From the NCBI GenBank assembly GCA_026770595.1, contig MU633999.1:1-17730 (forward strand): DNA of 17,730 nt, in the 5' to 3' direction. Shown here piece after piece: positions 7,801 through 15,255 of this stretch. Origin of the DNA: Ochromonadaceae sp. CCMP2298 (Eukaryota > Sar > Synurophyceae > Ochromonadales > Ochromonadaceae). The translations under genes and the position numbers were made by a program. The notes beneath the pieces were generated by a model. The model saw nothing but the letters and a program-made list of their open reading frames with translations, was not told the DNA's origin and did not search any database. Every line of letters begins with the position of its first letter. Position 1 is the first letter of the stretch.

Positions 7801-10431
7801 CTTGAGGAGGTAGGTGGTGCGGCGGTTGACCAGCATGCGGTTCACCTGCGTGTACAGGGTGCGCGCGATGCGGTCTGCGCGCTCGTTGTGGCCCCTCAGG
7901 TGCTGCTCGTTCATCTGCAGCTGGTCGTGTCGCTCAGTGAAGCTGCGCAGATGTGCGCGGGTGTGCTCTAGTACGAAGAATTTCCACCGAGAAAAGGCGA
8001 GAGCCTGGGCGCGGCCTGTGGCGCGAAGAGACGCCAGCAGCAGCTCTTTGCAGGCCTTCTGCAGGCGTGTGAGGAACACAGCCTGTCTGTGCCAGCGGCT
8101 GAGGTAGTGGCGGATAATCTGCGTAATTTTGTTGATCACGAGCTGCTTCACGTGCTGCTTCTTGCTTCGAACGATCTTGAACGCGGAGCGCCAGTGCTGC
8201 CACTCCATCCTCAGACAGAGTTTCTGGTGCTTGCGCTCGAAGCTGTTGATGCGCGTCTGCTGCCCCACCTTCTTATTAGAGAGCAGTATTCCCTTCCAGC
8301 GATTCACCGCCAAGCGCACAAAGGCTGCCCTCTTGCGCACCACTAGGCGGCCCATTTGTCTGCTCACTGCATCCAGATGTCGCACCTTAGACGCCCACAC
8401 CTCCCACGCCATTCCCTTCAGGTCTTCAGTGAAGGCCCGCCACATGCGCCTGAGCACGCGGCGCTGCAGGGTGCGCTTGCGGAATACCTCACGCCAGCCC
8501 TGCAGGATGGTGCGGAAGGTGCGGGTGCGCTGTCGGAGCAATATCTGATCTGCTAGGGACTCCTTCGTGCTGATGAAGCGCCACAATGCCATAGCGAATG
8601 ACAGACTCACCATGTGTGTGCGGTGCATCCAACGCACGAGGGTGGCCTGCGCGCGGCGGCGCTTGTCGATTAGCACGACTGAGTGGATGGCCTCTCTATG
8701 TGCGTGCCAGCGATGCACATGCAGCCACTGCTTAAACCCTTTCGCGACTGCCGCGATCAGCATGGTGTGGATGATGCGCCCCACGGACTTGAGTTTGCTG
8801 TCCACAAGCTGCTGCTGCATATGTGCACGCTCTTGCGCCATCTCCTCCTGCTGTGCCTCCATGCCCCGTATCTTGAAGTCATGCACCTGCTGCACTTTGT
8901 GTGTGAACCGCTCAGCCTGCGTGACAAACGTCCAGTAGTGAAAGCGACTAGCTAGAGAGGAGCGGCAGGCCGTTCGGTGCTTCAAGCCGGCGCTTAGTAG
9001 GAACTGGCGCTTGAGGCGATTCTGCGCGGTAGTAGCAGCGCCCATAGCTTGCAGCTTGTCGTGCTGGCGCAGCAGGCCTGTCCAGCAGGTGAAGGCTGCT
9101 TTCATCCGCCACTGCACGTTGTTGTCCATATACTCAAGAGCCTTTCTTGCACACTTGATCATCCCCTGCACCCTGCTTCTCCAGCTGTTGAACGCCCTCC
9201 GGGTGTGGTATATGCCGCACTTACTGAGCAACTCGAAGAAACGGCCTGTCACCTTTTGCATCTTAGGCATATCGACGAAGACCAACCTGCGCCACAACTC
9301 GAAGGCATCATGCTCCTTCGAGCAGAAGCGCCGCATCACCTCCACCACCCGCTTGTTCACCATGCCCTTCAATTTCATGCCCATGACAGCGCCCCTCCAG
9401 CGGGCCACCGCTTGCTGCTTTTTCTCACGTATGGACCTCTGCCCGCGGTTCAGAAAGGCCTTCAGAGTAGCGCTTTTGAGTCTCTGCTGGTAACCCGCAC
9501 CCACAAACTGCCGCCACTGGGCTATCGCGCGTCTGCACCAGCCCAGGCACAGGATGCGCCTGCAGCGCTTTATCTTCTGCAGCGAGAAAGACGCGCCCTC
9601 TCTGGCTCTGTGGCTGTTCAGCACCCAGCGGGTGAAGGCCTTGGCCCTCGCCATCGTGTGCGACTTATTGGCGCTTTTTAGGGCCAGTTTAAGCACCAGG
9701 CTGTTGTGCTTGTTGAGTTGGATGTGTATGTGGTACCCCAGCACGGCGTGCTTCCAGCGGTGGAAGGCTCTGAACTTGTCGCTGATGTAGTTCGAGATGG
9801 CCCTGCGTACTATAGTGAAAGCTACATTCCACTTCTCAGAACCCGCCACTTTGGACATCTGCATCTCCAGAGCTGCTGCGCGCTCCACGGCGAGGTCCTT
9901 GGCATGTCTGGCTGTGAGCACGAGCAAGCGCATGGCCTTGAAGTCCATCGTAGTGAGGTCCTCGATCTCGTCCGCGAAGTCTAGGGTGTGGTCGGAGGCC
10001 AAGCTGCTTCTAAATTCGTCCTCCTCCTCATAGGATCTGTCTTCTTGCTCAGACGCGTTGGTATGAGCACTGGCTGGGAATAATGCCTCAGAGGTGCTGC
10101 TCTCTGCCTGGCGCATTTGACGATACGAGGCGGGACTGGCGGACCGGCTGCGAGGAGGAACCTGCGCAGGTGGCGTATATATATAGTCTCCTTCGTCCAA
10201 GTGCAAGTAGTGCTTCAGAGCTGGCGACATCGAGCGCGCCCGCTCCGGCGAACCCCTGCGAATCCCGGGTGACTGAGAATCTTCCCTGTGCAAGAATTGC
10301 TTCAGAGCCGGCGAACCCCGGCGAATGCCGGGCGACTGTGACCGCGTCGAGGATCGCATGGTCCCGACAGAATCTATGCACGGAGCTGCCGCCTTGCTCG
10401 GAAATGAATGGATTGGCCCAGGATCTCCCAT
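4858..10431 (-). CDS. Giant Sfi1-like centrin-binding repeat protein fused to a GAF-like domain and coiled coil (2 exons)
   Basis: Exons 10431-7260 and 7127-4858 join across a GT-AG intron in frame (phase 1; the junction codon becomes GTG) to give 1813 residues. Residues 31-80 hold two SPGIRRGSP-type repeats; an acidic Ser/Glu region follows. About 215-1195 carries roughly 27 helical repeats with a central Trp in the pattern A-F-x-x-W-(R/K), mostly 33-37 residues apart, the Sfi1 signature, in which each repeat binds one centrin. A Gln/Glu coiled stretch interrupts the array near 524-545. About 1232-1502 resembles a GAF domain: a helix, LYLVSQDEG, then EGMVGSSAARR, then LPLVWGDRVVAVLQL, with about 120 inserted Ser/Pro-rich residues. 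About 1721-1804 is a coiled coil. The role is probably scaffolding of centrioles, basal bodies or contractile fibres. The start is uncertain: ATG at 10431, or 10359 with A at -3 (1789 residues). In-frame ATGs at 10461-10527 lie in the repeat element; the frame opens only with a GTG at 10605. Confidence 0.85.
7128..7259 (-). other. Intron of the Sfi1-GAF gene, with telomere-like G/T tract on the plus strand
   Basis: Donor GAAG|GTAAGT (7259) and acceptor CGACGCAG|TG (7128), 132 bp. Removing it joins two frames that are both open. A CTAAC branch-point-like string lies about ten bases before the acceptor. The pyrimidine tract is made of CCCTAA/CCCTTA-like units; the plus strand reads several GGGTTA and GGGTAGGG units over 7134-7195. 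Confidence 0.85.
10210..10344 (-). repeat. In-frame coding repeat encoding two SPGIRRGSP modules
   Basis: Two diverged copies near the N-terminus of the Sfi1-GAF protein each encode SQSPGIRRGSP followed, directly or after a short insertion, by a SPALK-x-x-LH block and acidic residues. The DNA is similar too (CGGCGAACCCC, GCGAATCCCGG/GCGAATGCCGG), so this is a tandem duplication and not convergence. Confidence 0.8.
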
Positions 10432-10469
10432 CTGAGATTTGGCCTGCTTTGTGTTGCACATGATTTTGC

Positions 10470-10572
10470 CTTGTCGGCAAAACCTGGGCATCGCCGACTG
10501 ACGGTTACGCGGTTTCCAGCCCTGCATCGCCGACTGACGGTTACGCGGTTTCCAGCAGGTTTTGCCGACAAG
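10470..10572. repeat. 103-bp fold-back element: perfect 17-bp inverted repeats flanking two tandem 36-bp units
   Basis: CTTGTCGGCAAAACCTG (10470-10486) and its exact reverse complement (10556-10572) bound two copies of a 33-nt string beginning GCATCGCCGACTGACGG (10488-10520 and 10524-10556, period 36). Because 36 is a multiple of three, the frames on both strands stay open, which makes spurious coding extensions. It lies between the divergent Sfi1-GAF and glycosyltransferase genes. It could be a miniature inverted-repeat element, a structured regulatory site, or (if translation starts at 10527 or 10491) part of the N-terminus of the Sfi1-GAF protein. Confidence 0.85.
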
Positions 10573-10731
10573 AATCCAACTCTTGCGAACCTCTCTTCGA
10601 CACACCCATGGTTCTTAGTGGTCAATCTTTGGAGTCCAGTCCTCGCAGACCACTCTGCTGTGCTGACGGGAGTCAGGTACAGAGGGTGTCTCCGTTGGAT
10701 GCAGTAGACTGCTCGTTGTGGTGGCCGAGGC

Positions 10732-12747
10732 ATGCAGGACGCAAGGCGGTCGAGCACCATGGGTTGTTTGGGCTCAGTCCGACCGTTTGTCATCGGTATC
10801 GTTACTGTAGTCTTACTTATGAGCGTGTTGTATCATTTGGAAGCCCCTGCTAAACTGACAGGCACCATTCGTAAGGGAAGTGTTCAGCAGACAGAGGAGA
10901 AATCGGCACGTTTGTTGGACATTGGAGAGTCAATAGCGGCTGATAGCAACAGTGTTCTCGCAAGTATCAGCAGCAGCAGGAGTAGCAGCAGCAGGAGTAA
11001 CAGAAGCAGCAGCAGCGGTAACACCGTCAACAGGCGCCTACTCGACGGGCTGCAGGTGTTCTCCGATGTCGTGCTGCGGCGGCGATTGGACTCCACACAC
11101 AAACCAATTGAGTTTCTCGAAGACAAGCACGTGGAGGCGCACAAGGCAACGATAAGTACGGCTACGGCGCCTCTGCAGTTCCTCGACCTGACCGCCACCG
11201 CTGCGAACCAAGCGGCCGCATTGGCTGCCGCTTCGACGGCCGCGGCCGCGAGGCTGAAGCGGACGGAAAGTCATAAACTTCATTTCCTGAAGGATGAAGA
11301 CATAGTAGCGCACAAAGCTGTGCAGCTGAAGAGCTCGAACAGTTCTCAGGGGGCCAAGAAGAGATCAAGGGCCAAGAAGGTCACCAAGGACAAGTGGGTG
11401 GACATCCATAAGTACGAGATCGTGGAGCACCATCCAGCCTCCAGCCCGCGCAACGGGACCGACATCAGCCCCCACAAGCATGCCGAGCTGCTCCAGTGCC
11501 CCACGCAGACCAAGTGCATCGAGCCCGCCCTACAGCTGGAGAAGAAGGTCAAGGTGTACCTGTGCAAGCACCCCACTAGACACGGCGTGCGCTTCTACTA
11601 CCTGGCCAGAGAGGGCCTGAGCCTGCACCCCAATGTGGATCTGGTAACGGAGGAGGACATAAACCAGGCTGACTTCATCATCTACCTACCCGGCTCCGCG
11701 CCCTGGCACCTGACCGAGTGCACCAATGCCTCCTACGCCCCGCGTCTCATCGTGCTGGACGAGTTTGACGGACACACGCTCATCTCGCCCACCGTCACGC
11801 CCGAGCAGTATGTGGAACGGTACGGGGGCAGGGCCAAGCCGTGGTACTTTATGTACTTCAAGCGCAGCTTCGTGCGGCGCATAGATGGCGTATTCAGAAG
11901 GTACCCGCACTTCATACAGCCGGACGTTTATCCTATGGTCTACGGAGTGGCCGATGCGTACATCCCGTCGCACTTCAACCTCGACCGCGACATCGAGATC
12001 CTCTGCACCTTGCGCGGCAACAAGCAAATGGCCACCCGCATGCGGGTGCAGACGTGGGTGGCGGAGTACGGCGTGCAGAGGGGGGTTGCGAAGATCGTCT
12101 CCGGACAGGTGAACACCGCAACGCGCACCACCGTGAGCATGGCCTACTTCCAGCAGATGTTCAACTCTCAAATCATCGTGACCGTGAACCCCATGAACTG
12201 GGAGGGAGACTTCCGCCTGTGGGAGTCTATGTGCACAGGTGCGCTGGTGTTCGTCGATCCACTGTACGTACCCTACAACTTCCCGCTCATCGGGGGCGAG
12301 CACGTGGTCTACTTCGACAATAACAACAAGACAGATCTGTGGAACAAGCTGGATTTCTACCGTGCGAATCTCGTCGAGGCGCGCAGAGTGGCAGTGAGCG
12401 GCTATCTGTATGCGATGAAGTACCACCGCACAGTCAGCATCGCAGACTACATCCTCCGCTCTGCGCACCTCAAGCAGACGGAGCAACACAACGCCCGCCA
12501 GCTGCCTCCCCTGCGCACGCCCCAGTACCTCTACACAGCGCAGTACCTCAACTACGAGGCATCACAGCAGGAGCCCGCCATGCTCAAGTGCCGACAGGCC
12601 GGGAAGTTTCTACAGGTGCGCAGCGTCAACGGAACCGCCAGTGTGGCGGAGAGGGTGTCTTGCAGCGACAGCGGCGTGGACAGCTCGGCGGATACGAAAA
12701 AACACCTCCACGCAGGGAATATTAAGTTTTCAGCTAGGAAGCGATAG
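10732..12747 (+). CDS. Type II membrane glycosyltransferase-like protein (GT-B, Glyco_trans_1_2/exostosin-like)
   Basis: A single exon of 671 residues. Residues 16-36 form a hydrophobic anchor after a short N-terminus, predicting a Golgi type II protein. A long low-complexity stem (about 40-260) follows: a Ser/Arg microsatellite, repeated HK modules (123-139 and 181-196) and an Ala tract. From about 272 a globular domain begins (KKVKVYLC). It ends with VNPMNWEGDFRLWE then CTGALVFVD (about 485-509), an acidic-x-F-R-x-x-E-x-x-x-x-G-(A)-L-x-V pattern like the C-terminal half of GT-B transferases of the Glyco_trans_1_2 and exostosin type, where the Glu and Gly contact the nucleotide sugar. Neither donor nor acceptor can be deduced. 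The start is 10732 or 10759 (Met10, optimal context ACCATGGG; 662 residues). The family call is moderate; the membrane topology is stronger. Confidence 0.75.
   Translation: MQDARRSSTMGCLGSVRPFVIGIVTVVLLMSVLYHLEAPAKLTGTIRKGSVQQTEEKSARLLDIGESIAADSNSVLASISSSRSSSSRSNRSSSSGNTVNRRLLDGLQVFSDVVLRRRLDSTHKPIEFLEDKHVEAHKATISTATAPLQFLDLTATAANQAAALAAASTAAAARLKRTESHKLHFLKDEDIVAHKAVQLKSSNSSQGAKKRSRAKKVTKDKWVDIHKYEIVEHHPASSPRNGTDISPHKHAELLQCPTQTKCIEPALQLEKKVKVYLCKHPTRHGVRFYYLAREGLSLHPNVDLVTEEDINQADFIIYLPGSAPWHLTECTNASYAPRLIVLDEFDGHTLISPTVTPEQYVERYGGRAKPWYFMYFKRSFVRRIDGVFRRYPHFIQPDVYPMVYGVADAYIPSHFNLDRDIEILCTLRGNKQMATRMRVQTWVAEYGVQRGVAKIVSGQVNTATRTTVSMAYFQQMFNSQIIVTVNPMNWEGDFRLWESMCTGALVFVDPLYVPYNFPLIGGEHVVYFDNNNKTDLWNKLDFYRANLVEARRVAVSGYLYAMKYHRTVSIADYILRSAHLKQTEQHNARQLPPLRTPQYLYTAQYLNYEASQQEPAMLKCRQAGKFLQVRSVNGTASVAERVSCSDSGVDSSADTKKHLHAGNIKFSARKR
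10968..11016 (+). repeat. CAG/AGTAGC serine microsatellite in the glycosyltransferase stem
   Basis: Imperfect AGCAGCAGG/AGTAGCAGC units encode a run of Ser with interspersed Arg (about residues 79-95) in the stem, where length variation would be tolerated. Confidence 0.75.
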
Positions 12748-13097
12748 GGTCCTAGGGTCCGTAGAGTTCCATTTGAAAACGCAGTCCGAAAGCTGTGCGT
12801 AGACAGCTAGTAGCGGTAGCCTTGATAGTATAGATGTATGATTGAACAAAGAGGGTGGTCTAGCAAATTGATCGTTTTTTTTTCTACTCGAAAGGTCCAC
12901 AAAAGGCCTCATGTTTTTATGTTCAAAATCGGGACTGTGCAAAAAGAATCTATCTGCCACTACCTGTACCCCCTCGTCCTCACCCATACGCACTGCTTCA
13001 GCAACACCCCTGCCTCCTGCATACCAAATCCCGCACCACTGAAGCGCAAATTGATGTGCCGCTTCCAGTGACCCCACGCATTCGCCAATCTGGCTCC
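12748..13097. other. Convergent 3' intergenic region
   Basis: It lies between the stop codons of the glycosyltransferase (+) and the COPI-associated gene (-). It contains a run of T at about 12873-12882. No gene, RNA or repeat is seen. Confidence 0.6.
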
Positions 13098-13859
13098 TCA
13101 CATGGTGCCCGCGTTCTTCTCTGCCTCAGCTCCTTCGTAGTAATGCTTCTTGCGCAGGTACTGCTCGAACTTGGGGAACTTGTACATGATGAATGCGTGG
13201 AACAGGAGAACCCCGTATAGGGCGCCCATGGCCACCTTGCCCAGCACGGAGAGGAGAAATGCCATAAAGCCCGCGAGGATGAGGAAAATGAGCCGCCCAG
13301 AGAGCGTGTACATAAATCCAAAGTTGACAGCAATCATTCTTGAGATAGCCTGCAAACACAGAGCGAGAGAGAGAAAAAGCGAGAGAATGAGAGAGAGAAT
13401 GAGAGAGAGAATGAGAGAGAGAGAATGAGAGAGGGCGAGTTAGCGTGCGTGCGCGTGACTTACGCTCATTCCAACTTCAAAGCAGCAAATGATTGCCGAG
13501 AAGAACAGCACGTAGAAAGCAAAGAAGACGAGGCCAAGATCGGTCTGGTTTTGGAGGGATAGAGCAGCTGCGGTCGCCAGGAAAATCGAGGCGGCCATGT
13601 ATAGGATTCTCAAGGCAAGGTGCCACCTCTTCATTGAGAGAAGTTCTGCTGGGTCGACATCCAAGACATCATCGGCCACACTCGCACGCCTGGTGTCCGA
13701 GACTGCGGTAGAGTTCTTAGGCGGCTTCTCCGGTTTCGTCCCCTTCTCGATATCAGAGGATGCCGCCCACCCAGCAACTGCCTTTGCGGTGGGGTTGTGT
13801 TGCATCGTGGTGGCCGTCGAGACGTTCTCGTCCGATAACCATGACGGTGCCGCCGACAT
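13098..13859 (-). CDS. COPI-associated (Tvp15-like) multi-pass membrane protein, 2 exons
   Basis: Exons 13859-13464 and 13349-13098 join in frame (phase 0) across a GT-AG intron to give 215 residues. The upstream open frame begins with TTG, so the first ATG at 13859 is taken as the start. The N-terminal about 75 residues are hydrophilic and low-complexity. MKRWHLALRILYM starts the membrane core, with four hydrophobic segments. The third and fourth are separated by a short loop, with the family-like block F-M-Y-T-L-S-G-R-L-I-F-L-I-L-A-G. This pattern (RILY, then Y-V-x-F-x-x-x-I, then GR-x-x-F-x-x-x-G) is that of the COPI-associated protein family (fungal Tvp15 and relatives), small Golgi or vesicle membrane proteins of unclear biochemical role. 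The tail EKNAGTM is not a classic KKxx retrieval signal. The intron falls between hydrophobic segments two and three. Confidence 0.8.
13350..13463 (-). other. Intron of the COPI-associated gene, filled by a GAGAGAATGA minisatellite
   Basis: Donor ATGAGC|GTAAGT (13463), acceptor GTTTGCAG|GCTATC (13350), 114 bp. The repeat GAGAGA(GA)ATGA occupies about 13361-13440 of the plus strand, so the transcribed strand gives a long pyrimidine tract. Confidence 0.85.
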
Positions 13860-14117
13860 AACGGAATTAGGAGGGCAGACGGAGGTGGGGAATGGACAGT
13901 TGGACAAGCCTCGAATGGCAATGTCAGGGGGCAATGTGTTGAGGTGTAGGTGCCAGATTGAAGGAGGATTGTACAGAGGGCAAAGAATAGAAAAGATCTT
14001 GCGCCATAACCCTTTCGCAGACTTCGAAAAGTAGCATGGGAATCCAGATCCACCCCAGCTCCTGATTATATTCCACCCTCGTTTCTGTTATAGCTGACGC
14101 ACTATTTCTATGGCGCG

Positions 14118-14190
14118 GCTCCATTAGTGTAGTGGTTTAGCACCCCAGACTTTGAATCTGGTGACCTGGGTTCGAATCCCAGATGGAGCT
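14118..14190 (+). tRNA. trnQ-UUG: tRNA-Gln (anticodon UUG)
   Basis: A 73-nt gene with a fully paired cloverleaf. The acceptor GCTCCAT pairs with ATGGAGC and the discriminator is T. U8, A9, A14 and G15 are in place. The D stem is GTGT/GCAC. The anticodon stem CCAGA/TCTGG encloses CTTTGAA, with TTG at the anticodon. The variable loop has four bases. The T stem CTGGG/CCCAG encloses TTCGAAT. The internal promoter B box GGTTCGAATCC (14169-14179) and an A-box-like TAGTGTAGTGG are present. There is no intron and no encoded CCA, as expected for a eukaryotic nuclear gene. It lies in the spacer between the COPI-associated and DUF493 genes. Confidence 0.97.
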
Positions 14191-14194
14191 TTTT
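14190..14194 (+). terminator. RNA polymerase III T-run terminator of tRNA-Gln
   Basis: Five T directly follow (and include) the discriminator base; further T runs occur within the next 30 bases. Confidence 0.8.
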
Positions 14195-14400
14195 GCTCCC
14201 TTTTCGGGTCTTTTTGCCATTTTTGGTACTCCACTGACTGTGATGGGTTTTACCTCCCAAAACCCCCACAACTCTTTTTTGGACACTTTTTGTGGAAGTG
14301 CATTTGTCCTCTGCTGCTGCTCCTCGTCTCGTCCTCTTCCCCAACCTTCTCTTCGTGAATGTACCTGGCCTATCTATCGTATCAACGGTGCAGGGCCTCT

Positions 14401-14430
14401 GCAGCACACAGCACAGCACAGCACAGCACA
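14401..14430. repeat. Short GCACA/CAGCA tandem repeat in the DUF493 gene 5' region
   Basis: About five copies of a 5-nt ACAGC unit within 100 bp upstream of the start codon at 14486. The rest of 14191-14485 shows only T-rich strings. Confidence 0.75.
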
Positions 14431-14485
14431 CCACACGGACCCCAAGAATTGTGGAATACAAACAAGTCGTGGGTGGCACTTGCTC

Positions 14486-15052
14486 ATGCTTTCCCTGCTG
14501 AGAACCTGCTTGATGGCAATGACTCTTGTCTCGCTGATCTGCCGCTCAGCGGCTTTTAGCAGGATAGGTGTTGCAACTACACGCACTCCGCTGTTGCGGG
14601 GGCCGATTCGAAACGCGGATGTGCACTCCGTGGTTCGCAGTGCTGGGCGCTTGACTGTCCATGCTACAGGAGGTGGGGCCCGTGGGTTCGGCAGCATCCC
14701 CGGCGTAACGGGGATGCCTTCGATCGACCAGCTCGCCAAGCAGGGGCAACTGCGAGATCTCTCAGCCGAATACGAGAAAACTCAGGGCAAGAAGGTGTTC
14801 GACGAAAAGCTGACCTTTCCTACAAAGTTTTTGCTGAAGGTGGTGGGCGCGAACGAGCCCCTTTTCGTGGAGGAGGTGGTGCAGGCGATATCATCCTGTG
14901 TGGGCGAACAGGTCATCCCCTACACGCTGAAGGAGACCGCGGGGGGCAAGTACGTCTCCATCTCGATCGAGCCGGTATTCTCGGATTCAGGGGAGCTGTA
15001 CGCAGTCTACGACGTGGTGGCCAAGGACAGCAGGGTCAAGTTCATGCTCTAG
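14486..15052 (+). CDS. Plastid-targeted DUF493/YbeD-like protein
   Basis: A protein of 188 residues. The ATG at 14486 is chosen because it yields a secretory leader; the frame remains open upstream into the tRNA gene, which cannot be coding. Residues 1-23 form a signal peptide (MLSLLRTCLMAMTLVSLICR core). Cleavage is predicted near S-A-A|F, with Phe24 at +1 followed by a Ser/Thr/Arg-rich, acid-poor stretch to about 60. This is the bipartite leader of nucleus-encoded proteins imported into red-lineage complex plastids. Residues 108-188 match the DUF493 (YbeD) fold: KLTFPTKFLLKVVG, then GGKYVSISIEPVF, and the ending Y-D-V-V-A-K-D-S-R-V-K-F-M-L. The family is a small ferredoxin-like alpha/beta domain of unclear function, proposed to be regulatory; plastid versions are common in algae and plants. 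No catalytic residues are known. Confidence 0.85.
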   Translation: MLSLLRTCLMAMTLVSLICRSAAFSRIGVATTRTPLLRGPIRNADVHSVVRSAGRLTVHATGGGARGFGSIPGVTGMPSIDQLAKQGQLRDLSAEYEKTQGKKVFDEKLTFPTKFLLKVVGANEPLFVEEVVQAISSCVGEQVIPYTLKETAGGKYVSISIEPVFSDSGELYAVYDVVAKDSRVKFML

Positions 15053-15074
15053 GCTCTAGACTCTAGACTCTAGA
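15046..15074. repeat. CTCTAGA tandem repeat overlapping a stop codon
   Basis: Four near-identical 7-8 nt units (GCTCTAG, GCTCTAGA, CTCTAGA, CTCTAGA). The first contains the TAG stop of the DUF493 gene, and later copies add further TAGs. Confidence 0.8.
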
Positions 15075-15199
15075 TTCACAGTATCCCAAGCGACACCGCG
15101 TCAACTCGCCTATCTGTAGATAGATCTATGTCAGTTAATGTAGCGAACCCCAGGGGCGATACCGTGACACCTGTTTTATGTACAACAATTAAAATTCAA

Positions 15200-15205
15200 A
15201 ATAAA
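15200..15205 (+). promoter_or_regulatory. AATAAA polyadenylation-signal-like hexamer
   Basis: AATAAA lies about 150 nt after the DUF493 stop codon, 51 nt before the stop of the convergent kelch/EGF gene. Whether this lineage uses AATAAA is not shown by the other genes here. Confidence 0.35.
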
Positions 15206-15255
15206 CATGACTGAAGCAGGCTCGATCCACCAGCTCAGCAGCTAAGCAGAGAACC

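Noticed and set aside
7204-7971. 255-codon plus-strand ORF across the Sfi1 intron
   Set aside because: It crosses a supported intron and lies antisense to the Sfi1 repeats, with no recognisable family.
10488-10559. Tandem 36-bp repeats as a CRISPR array
   Set aside because: Only two units with no true spacers, in a eukaryotic nuclear sequence, flanked by inverted repeats.
10432-10605. N-terminal extension of the Sfi1-GAF protein with tandem WKPRNRQSAM repeats
   Set aside because: The open frame begins with GTG, not ATG, and the repeats are the fold-back element, whose period of 36 keeps frames open on both strands. Kept only as a possible alternative start.
11686-12489. 267-codon minus-strand ORF opposite the glycosyltransferase
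   Set aside because: His/Val/Arg-rich antisense frame of a GC-rich real gene; no domain or targeting signal.
1095-12747. A functional glycan-processing gene cluster (PC-esterase, orphan, glycosyltransferase)
   Set aside because: The genes are interrupted by unrelated J-protein and Sfi1-like genes, lie on different strands and share no visible regulatory motif; co-location alone is weak evidence.
14118-14190. tRNA-Gln(UUG) as a hint of reassigned UAA/UAG stop codons
   Set aside because: TAG and TGA are used as normal terminators in the genes here, and one UUG tRNA-Gln is expected in any eukaryote.
14183-14485. Upstream extension of the DUF493 frame
   Set aside because: It begins inside the tRNA-Gln gene, and the signal peptide at 14486 gives a much better start.
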